Shown here: piece by piece, positions 9,047-16,828 of the stretch
Position numbering within the stretch: the stretch's first letter is position 1
Layout of the letters: each line of letters opens with the position of its first letter
Source: Lactobacillus sp.
Lineage (GTDB): Bacteria; Bacillota; Bacilli; Lactobacillales; Lactobacillaceae
Reading direction: 5' to 3'
Length of the DNA stretch: 64,000 bases
NCBI GenBank assembly: GCA_022483245.1
Contig: JAKVNR010000001.1
Coordinates: 1,116,001-1,180,000 of the forward strand
Program-made: the position numbers and the translations under genes
The notes under the pieces: model-generated
What the model was told of the DNA's origin: nothing
Database searches by the model: none
What the model saw: only the letters and a program-made list of their open reading frames with translations

Positions 9047-10619
9047 TGGCTCTGCTTTGGCCGATGTTACCGTTCCCGTTATTGTAAGTGGTGGCGCAAA
9101 GGAAAGTTCAGCTATTACTTTAACTTTGAAAGTCGCAAACCAATATGCTGGTGATGCGTCTAAGATGACTGCAACTTTGTCATCAACTACTGGTACACCA
9201 CAAATTAATAAAAATGATGGTAGAGTAGTTGTCTACAAGTCGGGTGACGCTACTGTAGGCTCTGATGGTTATGTATCATTTAAACCTGGTGTTAAGCCTG
9301 TTGATACTTTGGAAGCTGGGCAAAAGTATGTAGCTGTAGCTGAAGGCGTTTCTATTAAAAACGCTGGCAAAGCCGGGACTGATGTTTATATCAACGGTAC
9401 CAAGAACACATTAGATGAGTATGGTGATGCTACTAAGCTTAACTTGAATATTGGTGCTGAATTCACTGCTTATAATCCTGATCTTCCTGGCACCCCTTAC
9501 TTTGTTTATGGTCCTTCAGCAGCAAATGGTAAGAAGGGTCAACAAGTTAATGGTACTGTAGAAGCACCTAAGAATTTGGATTACAGTACTGTTGCCAATT
9601 TGCTAAGTGCTATCAACAGTGGTCAAATCATCGCTGCCAACCCTGGCAACGTAAAGAACACTGATCTTTTGCAAAACGCTAATATTACTGAATCAGAATT
9701 AGTAGATTTGTTGAGAAGTCAAAACTTGTTAGCTTCAGATGGCACTTCAATCAAAGCTCCATCCGAAGGCTTTAACTTAACTATTAGTAAGTACTTTGGC
9801 AATGGTAAGGCAGCTACTGCAACCATTCACTTCCCTGGTTCAAACGATAACGGTGCACCTATCTTCTACGAAAAGCCAAATTCTACTCAATGGCAAAAGA
9901 GATATGCTAATGGAGTATTAGTTGTAGAACAAGGTACTAAGTGGGATTCAGCAATTGCATCTAATGTATTTGCTGCATACATTAGCAAGAACGACCGTAC
10001 TCGTGTACATGTTTACACTGTAACTAATAATGTTAATACCTCAGTACCTGGTATTTACAGCGTAACTTTAGGTGCTACTAATACTGCTACTAACAAGACT
10101 TCATACAAGACTTTCCAAGTATTAGTTCAAGGTAATGGCGAAAAGACCATTAACTACGTACCTGGCTATGGTGTATTAGTATGGTCAGTAGACGGCAATA
10201 CTGCTTCATCAACCGGTAGAACTGTTTACACTGGTACTGCAGTTAAGACTGGTGAAAGTACTGTTGTTGATGGTGTAAGTTATACTAAGGTAAGTTACAC
10301 TGATCAAAAGACTGGCGCCGGCATTACTGGTTGGGTACAAACTCAATACTTATCAGATGCTTGGAAGATTGGTAAGCAATCCAACACCAACAAGCCATCA
10401 AATTCATCAGAAGAAAAGGCTTCAGGTGTAGCAACTGTAACCTACAAGGGCCGCGGTGGTGTTAACCTGTTGAACGCAGAAGGCAAGTACCAAAACCAAT
10501 ACGTAAAGAAGGGTTCAGCATGGAAGGTATTCGCAAAGAAGACCATCAATGGTGAAACCATGTACCGGTTAGGTACTCAAAGTCAATGGATCCCAGCTAA
10601 GTACGTATCAGTTAAATAA
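8970..10619 (+). CDS. S-layer-like protein with C-terminal SLAP anchor (probably silent copy in this orientation)
   Basis: MKKNVKILGAAAAALLAVAPVAASAT signal peptide, RBS aaggaggaaag, C-terminal SLAP; lacks the promoter seen at the other copy. Confidence 0.9.
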   Translation: MKKNVKILGAAAAALLAVAPVAASATGSALADVTVPVIVSGGAKESSAITLTLKVANQYAGDASKMTATLSSTTGTPQINKNDGRVVVYKSGDATVGSDGYVSFKPGVKPVDTLEAGQKYVAVAEGVSIKNAGKAGTDVYINGTKNTLDEYGDATKLNLNIGAEFTAYNPDLPGTPYFVYGPSAANGKKGQQVNGTVEAPKNLDYSTVANLLSAINSGQIIAANPGNVKNTDLLQNANITESELVDLLRSQNLLASDGTSIKAPSEGFNLTISKYFGNGKAATATIHFPGSNDNGAPIFYEKPNSTQWQKRYANGVLVVEQGTKWDSAIASNVFAAYISKNDRTRVHVYTVTNNVNTSVPGIYSVTLGATNTATNKTSYKTFQVLVQGNGEKTINYVPGYGVLVWSVDGNTASSTGRTVYTGTAVKTGESTVVDGVSYTKVSYTDQKTGAGITGWVQTQYLSDAWKIGKQSNTNKPSNSSEEKASGVATVTYKGRGGVNLLNAEGKYQNQYVKKGSAWKVFAKKTINGETMYRLGTQSQWIPAKYVSVK

Positions 10620-10642
10620 TTGATTCTTAGCAGAATCCAAAG

Positions 10643-10674
10643 AAAGAAGCGATGTCGAAAGACATCGCTTCTTT
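10643..10674 (+). terminator. Terminator of plus-strand slp
   Basis: AAAGAAGCGATGTC-GAAA-GACATCGCTTCTTT. Confidence 0.85.
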
Positions 10675-10749
10675 GTTTGCATAAATTAATTATGTGTGAT
10701 CTTTATTATATGTATACTAATCTAAATTAATTAACTAAGAGGATTATTT

Positions 10750-11241
10750 ATGGAAAACGATTTCAGAAAAGATAATGAATTTTATCCGATGGTTACTTCT
10801 TTAGAGCAAAAACGAAATAAAATGAATCAAAGATTTCAACAAGAGGATTATGGTGAGGCGATCAATTATGCTCGTTCCTTAATTGAATCAACATGTAAGT
10901 ATGTTTATCATGAACTTACAGGAACTGAAGTTGCCCAAGTTAAAGGGCGGAAAATTGAGCCTACAGGTGAGTATTATATTAGTTTAAACGGTTTAATTTC
11001 TGCCACCATTGAAAAATTGAGTTCTCTAATCAATTATAAAAAGTCTATTAAAGAAATTTCTGATGATTTAATCGATATTGTTAGACGAATAGGCGATATC
11101 AGAAACAAAAGTTCTGTATCTCACGGATCAAGAACGAGAAACATTGAACCACAAAAAGAAGAGACACTTTTTGTTATCAGTCTAGCAGAAGATGTTTGCA
11201 TTTTCTTAGTTAAATTATTACATGCTAGAACTAGCGTGTAG
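10750..11241 (+). CDS. Abortive infection family protein (Abi_C-like)
   Basis: YGEAINYARSLIESTCKYVYHEL...IDIVRRIGDIRNKSSVSHGSR matches the Abi_C domain pattern; RBS aagaggatt. Confidence 0.7.
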   Translation: MENDFRKDNEFYPMVTSLEQKRNKMNQRFQQEDYGEAINYARSLIESTCKYVYHELTGTEVAQVKGRKIEPTGEYYISLNGLISATIEKLSSLINYKKSIKEISDDLIDIVRRIGDIRNKSSVSHGSRTRNIEPQKEETLFVISLAEDVCIFLVKLLHARTSV

Positions 11242-11250
11242 GAACCGAAT

Positions 11251-11625
11251 GTGATAGGTGGTGTGTTTAAAAAAGAAGATCAAACTGGTAATGAATATGA
11301 AAAGCTATCAGATCTTGATAATTCTATTCAACATATTCGTGTGAAAAAGCAAATTTATACTTTAGATTTTTATATTGAACAGGATTTGATTTATCAAATA
11401 GATATTTCCTCCTCTGTTCTTTCAATTGCAAATGATAGTGAAGAAATTAATGGCTTAATTAGAGATGCACTGCCGAAAGATGCAAGCGAATTAAAAAAGC
11501 AAAGCAAAAATTGTTATAAATGCTATTCCGACAAACAAGATAGATATTATGATGTAATAATTAATACTAATGAAAGTACGCTGAATATAATTATCTCCGG
11601 AATTGAAGCAATAAACTTTAGATAA
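11251..11625 (+). CDS. Hypothetical protein, 9 bp downstream of Abi_C-like gene (putative operon)
   Basis: Uninterrupted 124-aa ORF; family not recognised. Confidence 0.6.
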   Translation: MIGGVFKKEDQTGNEYEKLSDLDNSIQHIRVKKQIYTLDFYIEQDLIYQIDISSSVLSIANDSEEINGLIRDALPKDASELKKQSKNCYKCYSDKQDRYYDVIINTNESTLNIIISGIEAINFR

Positions 11626-11650
11626 TCAAATGATTTGAAATATCTCAAAC

Positions 11651-11685
11651 AAAAAAGCGATGTCTTTCGACATCGCTTCCTTTTT
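11651..11685 (-). terminator. Terminator of minus-strand slp (same stem as at 10643)
   Basis: AAAAAAGCGATGTC-TTTC-GACATCGCTT; T-tract on the minus strand. Confidence 0.8.
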
Positions 11686-11708
11686 GATCTTCGTTAAGCT
11701 TCGATCAA

Positions 11709-13370
11709 TTATTTAACTGATACGTACTTAGCTGGGATCCATTGACTTTGAGTACCTAATCGGTACATGGTTTCACCATTGATGGTCTTCTTTGCGAATA
11801 CCTTCCATGCTGAACCCTTCTTTACGTATTGGTTTTGGTACTTGCCTTCTGCGTTCAACAGGTTAACGCCACCGCGACCCTTGTAGGTTACGACTGCTAC
11901 ACCTGACATAGCTTCTTCTGATGAAGATGGCTTGCTGGTGTTAGTATTAGTGTTCTTCCATGAACCATCCAAGTACTTGGTTTGGATCCACTTGTTAGTG
12001 TTAGTACCTGAAACAACTACTTTGGTGTATGATACGCCGTCAATAGTCTTGGTGTCGTTTGGATATACTTGAATTTGTGCATTAGCAGCAACGTTGTTTT
12101 CAGTACCTAAGATTGATGGAGTGTTGCCGTAAATAGCCCAAGTACGTACTGAGTAGCCTGGAACGTAGGTAACGGTCTTAGTAGCAGTTGCATCAATATT
12201 GCCTGGAGTTACAACAACGCTGTAAGTCAAGCTGGTTGAACGACCATCTGAGTTAGTAACTTTTAAGGTAACGCTATATACGCCTGGTACATTAACGTTA
12301 ACATTGCTTAAAGCAACGCTTTGGCTAGTTAAAGTCAATTTTTGTGATTCAAGGTTGTTTACTTGACGAGCAGTAAAGCCGCTGTATGGTCTCCAAGAAG
12401 TATCGCCTTGCTTAACTTCTACAACTGGCATAGTGTTAAGTGGCTTGTTGCCTTCTTGAATGTCTTGAGTACCGTAAGAAATTACAGGGTAATTGTTTTG
12501 AGTGTCTTCTGAGCCCTCGAAGAATACTCTAGCAGTAGCAGTGTTACCGTTCTTGCTATTCTTAGCAGTTACAGTGTAGAAGAAGCCACTGTCTGGAATA
12601 GTAAAGGCAGCAGCTTTATCAGTACCTTTAACTTCAATACCAGCCTTCTTCAATTGTGCAATAACTTCATCAGCAGCAGGGGTTACTTTTGAACCCTCGA
12701 CGTCATTTGAATCAGCGTGAGTAGTCAGGCCCAACTTCCCAATAGCATCAATCACTGCTCCAACAGTTGAAGCAGTATCCACTGAGGTAATTACTTGGTT
12801 ATTGTTGTAAGAATTACCATCCCTAGCTACATATGGACCACCAACGATGCTGGTGTCAATGCAGTGCAATACACGAGTTGCTGTGAAGCTGTGAACGTTG
12901 GTAACTTTGCCAGTGTTATCAATGTCAGATAAGATACCATTGTCGTTAGCCTTGTAAGCAGTACCGTTTACGCTGTACCACTTACCAGGTTGTAAGTTGG
13001 TAATTGAGTAAGTAGCAGTTTGTTTGTAAGAAACGCCTGCTTCAAACTTAGTAGCATTGTCGCTTTTAGTAGCATTGTCGCTTTGAGTAGAACCGTCTGC
13101 TTTAACAGTAACGTTTGAAACTGACGCATTACCCAATGATAATTGTGGGATTAATGAGCCAGAAGCAGTATAGTTAGAAACAGCTGTAGTTGGAGTAACA
13201 TTAGCGTCGCTGGTCCAAGTTGAAGTCAACTTAATTGGGCCATCAGTCGTGTCTGATGTGTCGCTGCTGTCGCCTAAGGCAGCGAATGCAGGCGTAGCAG
13301 AAGCAGCAACCGGAGCAACAGCTAACAAAGCAGCAGCAGCAGCGCCTAAAATCTTAACATTTTTCTTCAT
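11709..13370 (-). CDS. S-layer-like protein with C-terminal SLAP anchor (probably expressed copy)
   Basis: Same signal peptide and nearly identical C-terminus as 8970-10619, divergent centre; promoter directly upstream. Confidence 0.92.
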   Translation of the reverse strand: MKKNVKILGAAAAALLAVAPVAASATPAFAALGDSSDTSDTTDGPIKLTSTWTSDANVTPTTAVSNYTASGSLIPQLSLGNASVSNVTVKADGSTQSDNATKSDNATKFEAGVSYKQTATYSITNLQPGKWYSVNGTAYKANDNGILSDIDNTGKVTNVHSFTATRVLHCIDTSIVGGPYVARDGNSYNNNQVITSVDTASTVGAVIDAIGKLGLTTHADSNDVEGSKVTPAADEVIAQLKKAGIEVKGTDKAAAFTIPDSGFFYTVTAKNSKNGNTATARVFFEGSEDTQNNYPVISYGTQDIQEGNKPLNTMPVVEVKQGDTSWRPYSGFTARQVNNLESQKLTLTSQSVALSNVNVNVPGVYSVTLKVTNSDGRSTSLTYSVVVTPGNIDATATKTVTYVPGYSVRTWAIYGNTPSILGTENNVAANAQIQVYPNDTKTIDGVSYTKVVVSGTNTNKWIQTKYLDGSWKNTNTNTSKPSSSEEAMSGVAVVTYKGRGGVNLLNAEGKYQNQYVKKGSAWKVFAKKTINGETMYRLGTQSQWIPAKYVSVK

Positions 13371-13567
13371 GTGGTCTTTCCTCCTTAGATAAAACTCGCA
13401 CGGGCAAAGGCATAGTCATGAGATAGCCCATAATTGTACAAATTTCTTGAACTGAACACCGAAAGTTTATAAATCTTTCGGGGCAGTCACGTTCAGCAAA
13501 GAAACCGCATGCTGTACAGGCTTCATGCCTACAGCATTCTCCCATTGCTTACCACAGATCTTATTAT
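13294..13567 (-). repeat. Arm 2 of 274-bp perfect inverted repeat
   Basis: Reverse complement identical to 8773-9046. Confidence 0.95.
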
Positions 13568-13590
13568 AGCCTGTTCTGCTAGTTTTGCAA
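13563..13590 (-). promoter_or_regulatory. Putative sigma-A promoter of the minus-strand slp gene
   Basis: TTGCAA-16 nt-TATAAT on the minus strand; lies outside the inverted repeat except five bases of the -10 box. Confidence 0.7.
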
Positions 13591-13669
13591 AGCCTAACGG
13601 GCTTTTTAATTTTCTTGTAACACTATATTAGTATCATTGTTAAACTTTAAACTTTTTCCCATCAAAAAA

Positions 13670-13698
13670 GTGTCATCCCTATTCGGCTGGGATGACAC
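13670..13698 (-). terminator. Terminator downstream of small ORF 13783-13998
   Basis: GTGTCATCCC-N9-GGGATGACAC; minus-strand T6 tract follows. Confidence 0.75.
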
Positions 13699-13782
13699 CG
13701 TTGGCGTTGTAGTGCTTTATCAGATTCCAACACTACGAAATTATTATATCATGCTTTCTCGCCCGCAAAAACACACTTATAT

Positions 13783-13998
13783 CTAGTCTATTCGCATTAA
13801 CAGTTCATGCCGCTTAGGACGTTTGCTGATTATTCCGATCATTTTGTTATTTTCCAAGTATTTTATAGTCAGTTTCGTCTTTTTAACCGCAATATTATTC
13901 TCAGAATTCAGCTTTTCAATTGTCCGATTGGTAATTGCTAACTGCTCATTATTAGCAAAGAGCTTTGATTGCGCTAGATAGAAAAGCGTATCGTGCAT
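13783..13998 (-). CDS. Small winged-helix-like protein, possibly truncated
   Basis: NEQLAITNRTIEKLNSENNIAVKKTKLTIKYLENNKMIGII looks like a wHTH; own terminator. Confidence 0.4.
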   Translation of the reverse strand: MHDTLFYLAQSKLFANNEQLAITNRTIEKLNSENNIAVKKTKLTIKYLENNKMIGIISKRPKRHELLMRID

Positions 13999-14066
13999 TC
14001 CATTTATGCAATCAGGTCCTTGATTTTATGCTCTTAATATTTTACTCGATCTTGATGATTTATCAT

Positions 14067-14221
14067 TATCTATCAAATTTTCCATAATTTAGTAGATAAG
14101 TAGGCTACATTCCCCTTCTATCTATCAAATTTTACATTTTTTGATAGATACGTAGTGTATTATGCCCTGCTATCTATTAAATTTAGTGAAATTTGATAGA
14201 TAGATCATCATATTTTCAAGC
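14067..14221. repeat. Three degenerate ~52-bp tandem repeats, each with an imperfect palindrome TATCTATCAAAT...ATTTGATAGATA
   Basis: TATCTAT(C/T)AAATTT starts at 14067, 14119 and 14171. Confidence 0.85.
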
Positions 14222-14268
14222 TTACCTGCAAATTTCACATTTTTTACACGTTAGTCAATCGCACTTTT

Positions 14269-14301
14269 TGATGTCATTTTGACGTCATTTTGCAGTCATC
14301 T
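14269..14301. repeat. Three 11-bp iterons (TGAYGTCATTT-like)
   Basis: TGATGTCATTT / TGACGTCATTT / TGCAGTCATCT at 14269, 14280, 14291. Confidence 0.8.
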
Positions 14302-14395
14302 TTTCGCTTTTCTACATTATTATTGACACTTCTTGCCGTCATTTTGCTACCAATTTTAGGTATTTTCTACCTTATTGTTGATGCTCGTCTCATCT

Positions 14396-14450
14396 TGACG
14401 TCATTTTGACGTCAATTTGACAGCTTTTTGACGTCATCATGACGTCATGT
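14396..14450. repeat. Five 11-bp iterons, four with perfect palindrome TGACGTCA
   Basis: TGACGTCATTT, TGACGTCAATT, TGACAGCTTTT, TGACGTCATCA, TGACGTCATGT at 14396, 14407, 14418, 14429, 14440. Confidence 0.9.
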
Positions 14451-14599
14451 TTCGCTTGCAAAAACACACTAACATCCCCGCGCTAGCCTGCTTTTGCAAG
14501 CAGAGCAGTCCGCCTGCCCTAACTCGCTTATCTTATTTCTTCCTTATTATCAATGCTCTAATCTCCTCTCCTAATTTCTTCACCTGTTCAACTAACCCC

Positions 14600-14842
14600 C
14601 TACTTGTCTTCGCTATTGTCAAACACGCTGTTAACAGTGCGTTCAACGTAAGCAGCAGAGTCAACAGCCGTATATAAATCACCATTTTCATCTGCAAACG
14701 CATTGTTTTGTGCCATCTTTTCCATCGCCGCCTTCACAGTGTAGGCTTCCAGCCCTTCCGCTGCTTCCGGCACATTTAAATTCCGCTTTTTTCCGGCGGC
14801 ATTGATAAAGGTTAAACGCAAAATTTTACTGGTAGTTGTCAT
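14600..14842 (-). CDS. DUF2922 family protein
   Basis: LRLTFINAAGKKRNLNVPEAAEGLEAYTVKAAMEKMAQNNAF. Confidence 0.75.
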   Translation of the reverse strand: MTTTSKILRLTFINAAGKKRNLNVPEAAEGLEAYTVKAAMEKMAQNNAFADENGDLYTAVDSAAYVERTVNSVFDNSEDK

Positions 14843-14888
14843 GAATTATTCTCCTTTTTCTTCCTTTTATTTAACGTCCTTATTTGTA

Positions 14889-15107
14889 CTAGGCTTGTTC
14901 AGGGTCAAGCTGCTGATGTTGAATCAGCACTGCGCCGCCATATTCATCCCCAGTTTGCAAAGACACCAGTGCTTCGCCGAAGGCATGCAGCTTAGCCGGA
15001 TCAGCATCATTTTTTACGTTTCTAAATAAGCGCGTCTTTTCACCTTTGTGGTACTTTTCATTCAGGAAAGTATATTTAACTTCTTGGCTGACTAAATTTA
15101 ATTTCAT
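14889..15107 (-). CDS. DUF1659-like small protein
   Basis: 72-aa ORF with RBS, adjacent to DUF2922 gene as is common in lactobacilli. Confidence 0.6.
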   Translation of the reverse strand: MKLNLVSQEVKYTFLNEKYHKGEKTRLFRNVKNDADPAKLHAFGEALVSLQTGDEYGGAVLIQHQQLDPEQA

Positions 15108-15273
15108 GTTGTTCTCCTTTTAATAATTAGATCTTTGCAGCATCTGTTCGACCGGTCTTGTTTAATGCTGTCACCCTAATAACGTTTGAGAACGGCAAAA
15201 TAGGACAAAAAATTTTCAAATATTTTTGAACAGATCAAATTATTTGTACATAGATAGTTTTGTTCAGGCATGA

Positions 15274-15279
15274 TATAAT
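15274..15279 (+). promoter_or_regulatory. Extended -10 promoter (TGATATAAT) of the TA operon
   Basis: TG-A-TATAAT about 58 bp upstream of the ATG at 15337. Confidence 0.5.
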
Positions 15280-15336
15280 GGGAACATACGTTTGAATTGG
15301 TATAATATCTATTTATTAAATAGCAAAGGAGTGGGA

Positions 15337-15984
15337 ATGATAGATCAATTAGAAATGTCTATAGCTTCCTTGGTTGCTGATATATGCAAACAACATCAGA
15401 ATTTTTCAGAGTATTTCTATCAGTTGGATTTTTTACGAAACTATCAACTAAGAAATCTCAACAAAATCAGTGTTTCAACTGCTTTGCAGGATGATTTTTT
15501 TATTCAAAAATTCTTGCCTGAATACCATAAGGAGCTACTAAAATTTGGTCTTGATGAGTATTTATTTGAGCTTAATTTGCGGCTTCGGCAATTAAATCTT
15601 GGTACAATTAGAAGTAGGGCTAAAGACCCTGAAACTATAATCAAGAAAATGCAACAATACGCGGCCCGGGAACAAAAAATACATGGATTACCGATTTCCA
15701 AGTGTTTGAATGATTTGCAGGGCATGCGTTTAATTGCGCCCAACGTTAATAACAATTGGCCAAATATTGATAAACTATTACAATCATGCCATGATAAAAA
15801 ACAAATAAAACGTTTTTATTATCGTGATCAAGATAATTACAAATCTTTTCAATGTTATATCCAATGTGATAACAAGTATTTACCTTGGGAATTGCAAATT
15901 TGGGATTCAGCAGATGAACTGACCAATAACCTAGCTCACGTTAAACATGAGCAATTAAGAGAATATGATAGGAGGGGAATTTAA
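15337..15984 (+). CDS. RelA/SpoT-domain protein, putative toxSAS toxin
   Basis: GTIRSRAKDPETIIKKM, CLNDLQGMRLI, DNYKSFQCYIQ...WELQIWDSADELTNNLAHVKHEQ are (p)ppGpp-synthetase-like motifs; ATG with RBS aaaggag. Confidence 0.8.
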   Translation: MIDQLEMSIASLVADICKQHQNFSEYFYQLDFLRNYQLRNLNKISVSTALQDDFFIQKFLPEYHKELLKFGLDEYLFELNLRLRQLNLGTIRSRAKDPETIIKKMQQYAAREQKIHGLPISKCLNDLQGMRLIAPNVNNNWPNIDKLLQSCHDKKQIKRFYYRDQDNYKSFQCYIQCDNKYLPWELQIWDSADELTNNLAHVKHEQLREYDRRGI

Positions 15985-16727
15985 TGATTCATTTAGTAGC
16001 ATTTGCCAATATTTCCGGAAAACAATATGCATATGATTACTGTGCTCCAGATAACGAATATGAAAAAATCATCGCTAAAAAACAAGAAATGATGCAAGAT
16101 GCATCTGATGAATCAAAGAATCTCTTCACTTTTCATTTGATTCCATCTGATGATGCTAGCTTTGAATCTATCCAACAGGCTGATCCTTATTTTGCCAACA
16201 CTCAACTTTGCGAAACTTTCGATGATTTTTTAAGTACCATTAATTCAGAGGGAAAACTTACTTCAAAAGATATAGCAAGTTATCTCTTGCGAAAGTATAA
16301 GTTATTACGCCAGAGACGTTTTGCATTTCATAAAATCTTGTATTATATCTATGCTGATTTTTTAGTAGATCATCATTATCCTTTGTTCACTGCAAATTTT
16401 GTAGCTTTTGAGCAAGGCCCGGTTGAGTATGATATTTATCAATTAGAAAAACAAAATCAGCAAGCTTTACTCGGCGATGCTTCATTAGAGTTAAAGCTTC
16501 AGATGTCACCAAACAGAAAACCAATTATTGAATTAATTGACCAAGATGTACGCAAATATCAGGATTACTTTAATAATGTTTGGATAAACAATCATGGTCA
16601 TGATGCTAACTACAATCCGACTCACCTCAATGGAACGCCTTGGGAGAGAGCGATCGAAAAAGGCAGAAATTCTGTAATTTCGGATGCCGATATTGTTCAA
16701 TATCATGATCTAGAAATCCTGAGTTAA
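15984..16727 (+). CDS. Panacea/SocA-like (DUF4065) domain protein, putative antitoxin
   Basis: LTSKDIASYLLRKY...FAFHKILYYIYADFLVDHHYPLFTANFVAFEQGPVEYDIY; start overlaps toxin stop (TAATG). Confidence 0.8.
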   Translation: MIHLVAFANISGKQYAYDYCAPDNEYEKIIAKKQEMMQDASDESKNLFTFHLIPSDDASFESIQQADPYFANTQLCETFDDFLSTINSEGKLTSKDIASYLLRKYKLLRQRRFAFHKILYYIYADFLVDHHYPLFTANFVAFEQGPVEYDIYQLEKQNQQALLGDASLELKLQMSPNRKPIIELIDQDVRKYQDYFNNVWINNHGHDANYNPTHLNGTPWERAIEKGRNSVISDADIVQYHDLEILS

Positions 16728-16740
16728 GCTTAGTTCCACC

Positions 16741-16770
16741 AGCAGCAAGTATAAAAGCTTGCTGCTTTTT
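16741..16770 (+). terminator. Terminator of TA operon
   Basis: AGCAGCAAG...CTTGCTGCT-TTTT. Confidence 0.75.
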
Positions 16771-16828
16771 GCTAAAATAAAGAGGTATAAGGAGCAAAAA
16801 CTCTATTAATCAAAGGAGCTTTTATACC

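Noticed and set aside
8773-13567. Site-specific invertase gene for the slp switch
   Set aside because: No recombinase (Hin/Xer-like) ORF is present in the window; the switch, if real, would need a trans-acting enzyme or homologous recombination.
14067-14450. Possible CRISPR or tRNA cluster
   Set aside because: Palindromic iterons at 52 bp and 11 bp; no unique spacers, no tRNA fold.
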